A stretch of DNA of 14,420 bases from NCBI GenBank assembly GCA_030616165.1, contig JAUWXV010000073.1, forward strand, positions 1 to 14,420, written 5' to 3'. Source of the stretch: a bacterium. GTDB taxonomy: Bacteria; SM23-31; JAUVVT01. Below are positions 6,077 through 12,230 of this stretch, piece by piece. Below the pieces are notes generated by a model. That model saw only the letters and a program-made list of their open reading frames with translations, did no database searches and was not told the DNA's origin. Within the stretch, counting starts at the first letter, position 1, and every line of letters starts with the position of its first letter. The translations under genes and the position numbers were made by a program.

Positions 6077-6610
6077 AATTATGTCCGCTCCTTATTTTTT
6101 TCTCCTAAAATGAATAAAAAATTTGTATTCAAGTCACTATATTAAAGAACAATTATTAATAAAAAATTTATCCAAATTTTTTGTTTTATAATCTATTTTT
6201 ACTAACCTGATTTATCAATAGAATATGATTACTTTTGTCATGCTGAATTTATTTCAGCATCTATTTATTTCAGATTTCATGCCTAACTTATTAAGGCATC
6301 TTTTAGTTCCTGAAACAATACTGAATCAAGTTCAGCACAGGATTCAGGATGACAATAAATAAGTTCGGAATGACAATAGTAATGGGAAACTTATTTTAAA
6401 GGTAATTCTTTAGTAATTATAATAATATCAATAGATTGTATAATAAAATAGAAAATTTAATTAATTAAAAAAGTATGTAAATGAAATCCTATTAAATTTT
6501 AATTAAATTATAAACAAAAATCAATATAAATAATTTTAACAACTTCCTTGTAAAATTTTTGAATTTTGTGCCGATATAAAAATAGAGGGATATTTTAATA
6601 AGGAGATAAA
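6077..6610. other. AT-rich spacer with dispersed repeats
   Basis: Contains the ribosome site of gpmI (AAGGAG on the minus strand) near its left end and the repeat cluster at 6234-6386. I see no gene until the possible GTG-started small ORF at 6611. Confidence 0.6.
6234..6386. repeat. Dispersed repeat cluster, inverted copy of the one near 3.45 kb
   Basis: It begins TGTCATGCTGAATTTATTTC and contains 6308-6331, the exact reverse complement of 3485-3508. The next block to 6356 reads, on the minus strand, TGTCATCCTGAATCCTGTGC, matching the 3.44-kb cluster with two mismatches. It lies upstream of gpmI. Confidence 0.8.
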
Positions 6611-6781
6611 GTGAAAATAACTCCAAAATATCAAAACTTTATTAAAGCGCTTCTTAATAATACTAAAAACATCAGGATGAAAAACAGAAATAGATTCATT
6701 AAAAATATTGAAAAATTGCGCTTCAAGCCCAAAAAAAACAATTTTTTAGAAAGAGGGAGAAGGATAAATATAAAAATCTGA
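6611..6781 (+). CDS. Possible small basic protein (56 aa, GTG start)
   Basis: A GTG codon preceded by AAGGAG with five bases between opens a 57-codon frame. The product is very rich in Lys, Arg and Asn (it begins VKITPKYQNFIKALLNNTKN and ends ERGRRINIKI), suggestive of nucleic-acid binding if made. No family is recognised and no membrane segment is seen. It converges with the permease gene, ending 27 bases from that gene's stop. AAA and AAT codons are common by chance in such AT-rich DNA. The ribosome site is the main argument for it. Confidence 0.35.
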   Translation: MKITPKYQNFIKALLNNTKNIRMKNRNRFIKNIEKLRFKPKKNNFLERGRRINIKI

Positions 6782-6808
6782 ACTTGCTTCATTTAAAAAT
6801 CTCGAAAA

Positions 6809-8149
6809 TTATAACAATATGAAAGAAATAAGGGCAACTCCAGCAATTCCCGCCAGACCAATTATAAGAGATCCAAGCGTCTGGCATTTGTATGCGGTTG
6901 AAACATCCATATCTGAAAACTGCGAAACTACCCAGAAATAGCTGTCATTAGCATGTGATACAGTCATTGAGCCTGCGCCTATAGAAAGAACAATAAGTGC
7001 TCTTCCCAAACTTGAATCAAATCCCATATTAGAAAGCATAGGTACCATCAATGCCGATGTAGTAATTATAGCCACTGTTGATGAGCCCTGTGCCGTCTTT
7101 AATGCTGCCGCTATTAAAAACGGAAGAAAAATTCCAAGATGAAACCTACTTAAAAAATCACCAAAAACAACTCCAATTTCGGTCTCTTTTAATATTGCAC
7201 CAAGTGAACCTCCCGCACCTGTTATCAATATTATAACGCCCGCATTCCTTAGTCCATTTCCAACCCAATCGTGAATAACCTCTTTATTTAATCTGGGGAC
7301 AAGAAGGAAAGAAAGAAATATTCCTATCATCAAAGCAGTTATAGGATTACCTATAAAATCAAATAATGTAAGTAGGATTCCCGAACCAAAAGGATGGGAA
7401 GGAAAATCAGCAACAGATTTCAAAGCAATCAGAACTAATGGAAAAAGTATTGGCAAAAAAGATTTAAATCTTCCTGGAAGTTTAACATTATCAGGATTCA
7501 TATCCTCAGAATCATCTTCTTTGACAGTAATTTTAAATCTTGCAGTGTATTTAACCGCCCAGAAATAACCTGCTGCTACTGCTGGAATGGATACTATAAT
7601 CCCAAGTATAATCACAAGACCAATATCGGCATTCAGATTAGAAGCTGCTGCTAATGGTCCTGGAGTGGGAGGGACAAATACATGACTTGCATAAAGACCA
7701 GTGCTCAGTGCAATCGCAAATACCGAGAGGGATATTTTTGATTTTCTTGAGAGTGCACGATTCAGAGAAGAAAGAATTATAAATCCCGAATCACAAAAAA
7801 CTGGAATAGATACTAAAAACCCGGTCAAACTCATTGCAAGGGCCGACCTTTTCTGCCCGACAATTCTTAAAACTGTCTCCGCCATCCTCAAAGCACCACC
7901 GCTCTTAGAAAGTATATAACCTATAATTGAACCAAATGCTATAACTATCCCAATATTCTTTAGGATTGAACCGAATCCTTCTGAAATAATCTGCAATGTT
8001 TTTGTAATTGGCAGGCCTGCAAAAATTCCACACAACATTGAAGAAATCAAAAGAACTATAAATGGATGAAGTTTAATCTTTGATGTAAATACTATTATAA
8101 ATACCACAATAAAAACAAAGATTAGCAGCAAAACCGCACTCTCTGACAT
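6809..8149 (-). CDS. GntP-family sugar-acid:H+ symporter (gluconate permease type)
   Basis: A 446-aa integral membrane protein made of about 12 or more hydrophobic helices. It belongs to the GntP family, whose members import gluconate, idonate, fructuronate, glycerate and similar acids with protons. Recognisable parts are the N-terminal KIKLHPFIVLLISSMLCGI segment, GFGSILKNIGIVIAFGSIIG, GFLVSIPVFCDSGFIIL, SHVFVPPTPGPLAAA, the later AALKTAQGSSTVAIITTSAL and the terminal SHANDSYFWVVSQFS. These are the most conserved stretches of the family, and the length is normal. The start is set by AAAGGAA upstream of the ATG. It lies downstream of the two exported oxidoreductases on the same strand, separated from the nearer one by a terminator-like hairpin. 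A substrate related to their products is plausible, but the exact acid cannot be read from sequence. Confidence 0.93.
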   Translation of the reverse strand: MSESAVLLLIFVFIVVFIIVFTSKIKLHPFIVLLISSMLCGIFAGLPITKTLQIISEGFGSILKNIGIVIAFGSIIGYILSKSGGALRMAETVLRIVGQKRSALAMSLTGFLVSIPVFCDSGFIILSSLNRALSRKSKISLSVFAIALSTGLYASHVFVPPTPGPLAAASNLNADIGLVIILGIIVSIPAVAAGYFWAVKYTARFKITVKEDDSEDMNPDNVKLPGRFKSFLPILFPLVLIALKSVADFPSHPFGSGILLTLFDFIGNPITALMIGIFLSFLLVPRLNKEVIHDWVGNGLRNAGVIILITGAGGSLGAILKETEIGVVFGDFLSRFHLGIFLPFLIAAALKTAQGSSTVAIITTSALMVPMLSNMGFDSSLGRALIVLSIGAGSMTVSHANDSYFWVVSQFSDMDVSTAYKCQTLGSLIIGLAGIAGVALISFILL

Positions 8150-8250
8150 CGATCATTTCCTTTATTTAAGTTTGAACAACATATTTAAGAAATGTATAAT
8201 CCAATGTACTCTTTAAGAGCTAATAAGCTATCATTGTATTATTAGAGCAA

Positions 8251-8320
8251 TGATAAATTAAAAAGGGATAGGAATTAACAAGCACATTTACTTACAAGTA
8301 ATCCCCATCCCCTATTTTTA
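8251..8320 (-). terminator. Rho-independent terminator of Gfo/Idh copy 1
   Basis: On the minus strand TAGGGGATGGGGATTA pairs imperfectly with TAATTCCTATCCC and is followed by TTTTTAATTT. It begins 45 bases beyond the stop codon of copy 1. A matching hairpin lies below copy 2, which supports function. Confidence 0.7.
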
Positions 8321-8364
8321 TCTCGGTTCTGAAGACGCCGCATCTGCTCCGAAGCCCTTACTAA

Positions 8365-9750
8365 CTACAATCCAAATCCCTCTCGATATTCTTTGCTGAC
8401 ATATTTATTTGCATCAGGCTCGTTGGTAACCTTCATATTCGGCCCATCCCATTCCAACTTCCTGCCCACACGAATTGCAAGATTGCCCAGTACAACAATT
8501 TCAGTAAATGGTCCCGAGTAATCGAAATTCGAACACGCCGGTTCACCGCCCTTGCATGCCAGAATCCAGTTTTGTTCATGAACCCCTCTTGGCGCGCCTC
8601 TTTGCGGCTGTTTGTATTTTTCCATTATTTCTGGGGGTAACGTCTGTACGTTGTCGCCGTACTCGCCGCACATCAATGTGCCTTTGTCGCCTTTAAAGAT
8701 TACACTGGGCATTCGCTGTCGTCGGCCCTGCACTCCCTGGCTCTGTTCCAGTTCCGGCATTCGGGGCCTCAATCCGCCGTCGTACCAGGACAACTTAACC
8801 GGCGGCATATTCCCACGGGCAGGAAACTCATAATAAACAATAGATGCTGCAGGCGCGGTTTCATCAATAGTGTTCTTTCGCAAATAACTACCTTCTGCAA
8901 AAGCAATGGGGACACAGGCTTCCACGCTGGTCGGATAGCCCAGTTTAAGCGCCGAATTGACCGGGTCAAGTAAATGGCATGCCATATCACCTAACGCCCC
9001 GCATCCGAAATCCCACCAGCCGCGCCAGTTGAACGGTGCATAACACGAATGATAAGGTCGATATGGTGCGGGTCCAAGCCATAAATCCCAATTCATCGTG
9101 CGCGGTGCCCGCATTGTTTCCCTGGGCCGATAGATACCTTGAGGCCAAATGGGCCTGTTAGTCCAGGCTACTACCTCTCTCACCGGACCGATCGCCCCGT
9201 CCTCGATCATTTTACCTATTATGCGAACTCCATCACCCGAATGTCCCTGGTTGCCCATTTGAGTAGCAACTTTTTCTTTCCGTGCCGTCTCGGCAAGTAT
9301 GCGAGCCTCATAGACTGTATGTGTCAATGGCTTTTGGACATATACATGCTTGCCCATCTTCATCGCCATCATAGCGGGTGGGGCGTGCATATGGTCTGGT
9401 GTGGCTATTATCACTGCTTCGATGTCTTTCTGTTTATCCAGCATCTCGCGGTAATCAGTATATATCTTAGCATTGGGGAATTTCTCGAATGTCCGTGCTG
9501 CCCTTTCTCTGTCCACTTCGGCAAGTGCGACAATGTTTTCAGTCGCGCAAGCATTGATGTTCGATGCCGCCATACCACCTGCACCGACGCTGGCTATATT
9601 GAGCTTGTCGCTCGGCGGGACCTGACCAGGACCTCCAAGTACATGTCGGGGAACAATTGTAAACGCAGCTACAGCAGCCGCACTGCCCATAAAACCACGC
9701 CGAGAAATCTTCATGCCCTTCTTTTTGTTAGATTTTTTCTCGTCTTTCAT
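8365..9750 (-). CDS. Tat-exported Gfo/Idh/MocA oxidoreductase, copy 1 (QKP variant)
   Basis: A 461-aa NAD(P)-dependent oxidoreductase of the glucose-fructose oxidoreductase/inositol dehydrogenase family, acting on sugars or polyols. The N-terminus has a twin-arginine signal ([20 protein letters not shown], 13-32), so the folded, cofactor-loaded enzyme is probably exported. The Rossmann fold shows SVGAGG (54-59), acidic Asp80 after ALAEV, and ATPDHMH (116-122). The family EKP motif is replaced by QKP (Gln139-Lys140-Pro141), keeping the catalytic lysine. The C-terminal domain includes [14 protein letters not shown] and [20 protein letters not shown], typical of planctomycete-style members. Start: AAGGAG seven bases before the ATG. 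It is a close paralogue of the gene at 10392-11849, with its own leader and terminator. The substrate is unknown. Confidence 0.93.
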   Translation of the reverse strand: MKDEKKSNKKKGMKISRRGFMGSAAAVAAFTIVPRHVLGGPGQVPPSDKLNIASVGAGGMAASNINACATENIVALAEVDRERAARTFEKFPNAKIYTDYREMLDKQKDIEAVIIATPDHMHAPPAMMAMKMGKHVYVQKPLTHTVYEARILAETARKEKVATQMGNQGHSGDGVRIIGKMIEDGAIGPVREVVAWTNRPIWPQGIYRPRETMRAPRTMNWDLWLGPAPYRPYHSCYAPFNWRGWWDFGCGALGDMACHLLDPVNSALKLGYPTSVEACVPIAFAEGSYLRKNTIDETAPAASIVYYEFPARGNMPPVKLSWYDGGLRPRMPELEQSQGVQGRRQRMPSVIFKGDKGTLMCGEYGDNVQTLPPEIMEKYKQPQRGAPRGVHEQNWILACKGGEPACSNFDYSGPFTEIVVLGNLAIRVGRKLEWDGPNMKVTNEPDANKYVSKEYREGFGL

Positions 9751-9945
9751 AATAATTCTCCTTGTATATTGTGTTTTGTTATTATTTATTGCTTAACCTT
9801 TAAGAGCAGTTCCTGTATTATAATTACGTGGTGAGTTTGAAAGGTTTCTCCTCCTTATTGTTTTCCTATAACCAGGAACTTCTATAAAAGGTCTGTCTAT
9901 CTGTGGGTAAATGTATGGTTATTTTTGCAATTGTATGAATCTTTT
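9751..9945 (-). promoter_or_regulatory. Conserved leader/promoter region of Gfo/Idh copy 1
   Basis: Two blocks match the leader of copy 2 closely: 9804-9828 (GAGCAGTTCCTGTATTATAA) and 9878-9943 (ACTTCTATAAAAGGTCTGTC then CTATCTGTGGGTAAAT). Read on the minus strand, TTTACC and TTTATA lie 17 bases apart in the outer block, and a TATAAT lies in the inner block. These are candidate promoter elements. The DNA between the blocks has diverged. That pattern fits a promoter/operator or a structured leader. Confidence 0.45.
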
Positions 9946-10236
9946 TTCAAATTAATAAAAGTTTTATAATTTTGCAAGTTTTTTTTTAATATTATTTTAT
10001 TATTCTAACTGTTAATGAAAAAAATATTTAATATTAAAGAAAATGTTATTGTTATATGTTCATATTTTACACTTTGAATAATGCTCCTTCAACTCAACAA
10101 AATTCTATAAGTCCATAATTTATTGACTAACAATAGATTACAGGGCTTTTATATTTTTATAAAAATTCTGGTAATAATATAGGGATAATATTAAAAAAGG
10201 ATGGTTCTCGGTATATCAATTTATATTATTATTTCA
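9946..10236. other. AT-rich spacer between the two duplicated units
   Basis: I see no gene, clear promoter or terminator here beyond the edge of the copy 1 leader. Most of it (from about 9986) has no counterpart next to copy 2. Confidence 0.5.
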
Positions 10237-10284
10237 TTCTTTAAGAGTTTATAAGCTATTGTCGTATTATTAGAGCAATCCTAA

Positions 10285-10347
10285 ATAAAAAGGGATAGGA
10301 ATTAACAAGCACATTTGCTTACAAATAATCCCTATCCCCTATTTTTA
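10285..10347 (-). terminator. Rho-independent terminator of Gfo/Idh copy 2
   Basis: On the minus strand ATAGGGGATAGGGATTA pairs with TAATTCCTATCCC, followed by TTTTTATTT. It is homologous to the hairpin below copy 1, and its stem is better paired. A second small perfect stem, CGGTTTT/AAAACCG, lies at 10351-10367, just before the gene's 3' end. Confidence 0.75.
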
Positions 10348-10391
10348 TTACGGTTTTGAAAAAACCGCATCTGCTCAGAAGTCCTCACTGA

Positions 10392-11849
10392 CTATAATCC
10401 AAATCCCTCTCGATACTCTTTGCTGACGTATTTATTTGCATCAGGTTCATTAGTAACCTTCAAGTTCTCCCCATCCCAATACAACTTCCTGCCCGAACGA
10501 ATGGCAAGATTGCCCAGTAAAACAACTTCAGTAAATGGGCCCGAATAATCGAAATTCGAAGTTGCTGGTTCACCTCCCTTGCATGCCCGAATCCAATTTT
10601 GTTGATGATTCTCTCCGCCAGGACCCTCCCGCTGCGCACCACTCTTGGGCTTTACGTATTTTTCCATTAATTCCTTGGGAAGCAATTGTAAATTGGTGCC
10701 GTATTGGCCAGCCATCAATGTGCCTTTTTCACCTATAAAGATTGTGTTAGGCATTGACCGGCGCCGCATTTGTTGCTGCATGGCAGGTGCCCCTCCACCT
10801 CTGCCGCCAAATGCCCGACCGGGCAATAACTCGTCCGGGTCCAGTTCTTCCGGCCAGGGTGGTAACAATCCGCCGTCGTACCAGCTTACCTTAACCGGCG
10901 GCATATTCCCACGGGCAGGAAACCGATAAACAACGATAGATGCCGCAGGACAAGATTCTTCAATAGTGTTCTTTTGCAAATAACTACCTTCTTCGTAAGC
11001 AGTGGGGACACAGGCTTCCACGCTGGTCGGATGGCCCAGTTTAAGCCCCGAATAGACATGGTCAAGTACATGGCATGCCATATCACCTAACGCCCCACAG
11101 CCGAAATCCCACCAGCCACGCCAGTTGAACGGCGCATAAACCGGATGATAAGGTCGATATGGTGCGGGTCCAAGCCATAAATCCCAGTTCATCATACGTG
11201 GTACTCGCGGTGTTTCCCTGGGTCGATAGATACCCTGAGGCCAAATGGGTCTGTTGGTCCAGGTTAAAACTTCTCTCACCGGACCAATCGCCCCATCCTC
11301 GATTATTTTACATACTAAGGGAACTGATTCGCCCGTATGTCCCTGGTTGCCCATTTGAGTGGCAACTTTGGTTTCCCGTGCTGTCTCGGCGAGTTTGCGT
11401 GCCTCATAGACCGTATGCGTCAATGGCTTTTCGACGTAAACATGCTTGCCCATCTTCATCGCCATCATGGCGGGCGGGGCGTGCATATGGTCTGGTGTGG
11501 CAATTATCACTGCTTCAATGTCTTTCTGTTTCTCTAACATCTCGCGGTAATCAGAATATAACTTAGCATTGGGAAACTTCTCAATCGTGGCAGCTCCTCG
11601 TTCAGTATCCACTTCACTCAGTGCTACAATGTTTTCAGTCGCGGCGCAGGCATTAATACTCGCTGATGCCCTGCCGCCTGCACCGACACTGGCAATATTG
11701 AGCTTGTCGCTCGGCGGGGTCCGACCTTGACCTCCCAAAACGTGCCGTGGAACAATTGTAAAAGCAGCAGCCGCTGCCGCACTACCCAAAAAACTACGTC
11801 GGGAAATCTTCATACTCTTCTGTTTGTTAGATTTTTTCTTTTCTTTCAT
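10392..11849 (-). CDS. Tat-exported Gfo/Idh/MocA oxidoreductase, copy 2 (canonical EKP)
   Basis: A 485-aa paralogue of the 8365-9750 gene with the same architecture: twin-arginine signal (MKISRRSFLGSAAAAAAFTI, 13-32), NAD(P)-binding SVGAGG (54-59), Asp81, ATPDHMH (117-123) and the intact EKP motif (Glu140-Lys141-Pro142). The C-terminal substrate domain is well conserved between copies, ending with the same [16 protein letters not shown] tail. It is longer mainly because of an insertion at about residues 331-363 that is rich in Pro, Gly, Gln and Arg (LLPGRAFGGRGGGAPAMQQQ), absent from copy 1. GAGGAG before the ATG supports the start. It is first in the minus-strand series, divergent from the glucan phosphorylase. 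It is likely the ancestral-type active enzyme, with copy 1 the divergent one (inference from EKP). Confidence 0.94.
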   Translation of the reverse strand: MKEKKKSNKQKSMKISRRSFLGSAAAAAAFTIVPRHVLGGQGRTPPSDKLNIASVGAGGRASASINACAATENIVALSEVDTERGAATIEKFPNAKLYSDYREMLEKQKDIEAVIIATPDHMHAPPAMMAMKMGKHVYVEKPLTHTVYEARKLAETARETKVATQMGNQGHTGESVPLVCKIIEDGAIGPVREVLTWTNRPIWPQGIYRPRETPRVPRMMNWDLWLGPAPYRPYHPVYAPFNWRGWWDFGCGALGDMACHVLDHVYSGLKLGHPTSVEACVPTAYEEGSYLQKNTIEESCPAASIVVYRFPARGNMPPVKVSWYDGGLLPPWPEELDPDELLPGRAFGGRGGGAPAMQQQMRRRSMPNTIFIGEKGTLMAGQYGTNLQLLPKELMEKYVKPKSGAQREGPGGENHQQNWIRACKGGEPATSNFDYSGPFTEVVLLGNLAIRSGRKLYWDGENLKVTNEPDANKYVSKEYREGFGL

Positions 11850-12060
11850 AACACTTCTCCTCTTATGTTATTCTTTAGTACTATTTTGATATATTGTTTA
11901 ACCTTTTAGAGCAGTTCCTGTATTATAAATACGATGTGAGTGTGAAAGACTTCTTCTCTTTGTTGTACTGGTGTAACCGAATACTTCTATAAAAGATCTG
12001 CCTATCTGTGGGTAAATATATAGTTATTTTTATAATTGCATGAATCTATTTATAAAATTA
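11850..12060 (-). promoter_or_regulatory. Conserved leader/promoter region of Gfo/Idh copy 2
   Basis: Carries the same two conserved blocks as the copy 1 leader (11909-11933 and 11983-12055), including ACTTCTATAAAAGATCTGCC then TATCTGTGGGTAAAT, and the same 17-base spacing between TTTACC and TTTATA on the minus strand. Conservation above that of the intervening DNA suggests binding sites or leader RNA structure. Confidence 0.45.
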
Positions 12061-12230
12061 ATAAAAATTTTTTAATTTTACAAGTTTTTTTAAAATGGAA
12101 CGGCAAAAATTTATAAAAATTTTTTAATTTTCTTTTGATATTTCAAAAAATAATATTATTTTATATAAATAAATTTTATTTAAATTTCAAGTTAAATATT
12201 AAATATATCACAAAGTGGGGAGTTTGTTTG
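12061..12230. other. Divergent intergenic region with a 19-bp direct repeat
   Basis: ATAAAAATTTTTTAATTTT occurs at 12061-12079 and again at 12113-12131. TTGATA at 12135-12140 could be a -35 element for the plus-strand phosphorylase, but no well-spaced -10 is clear in this AT-only stretch. Confidence 0.4.

Larger units (their letters stand above)
8209..9985 (-). repeat. Tandem duplication unit, copy 1
   Basis: This block contains the 3' hairpin region, the whole Gfo/Idh copy 1 gene and its leader, and matches 10237-12093 throughout by eye. About 250 unmatched AT-rich bases (9986-10236) separate the two units. Boundaries are approximate. Confidence 0.75.
10237..12093 (-). repeat. Tandem duplication unit, copy 2
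   Basis: Matches 8209-9985 across the 3' hairpin region, the coding sequence and the leader, out to the AATTTTACAAGTTTTTTT run near 12073-12091. Boundaries are approximate. Confidence 0.75.

Noticed and set aside
9139-9834. Long plus-strand ORF (231 codons) over oxidoreductase copy 1
   Set aside because: It is the antisense shadow of a clearly coding Gfo/Idh gene, and its translation has no recognisable family features.
11159-11566. Plus-strand ORF of 135 codons
   Set aside because: Antisense shadow of Gfo/Idh copy 2; the corresponding shadow in copy 1 is also present because the genes are paralogues.
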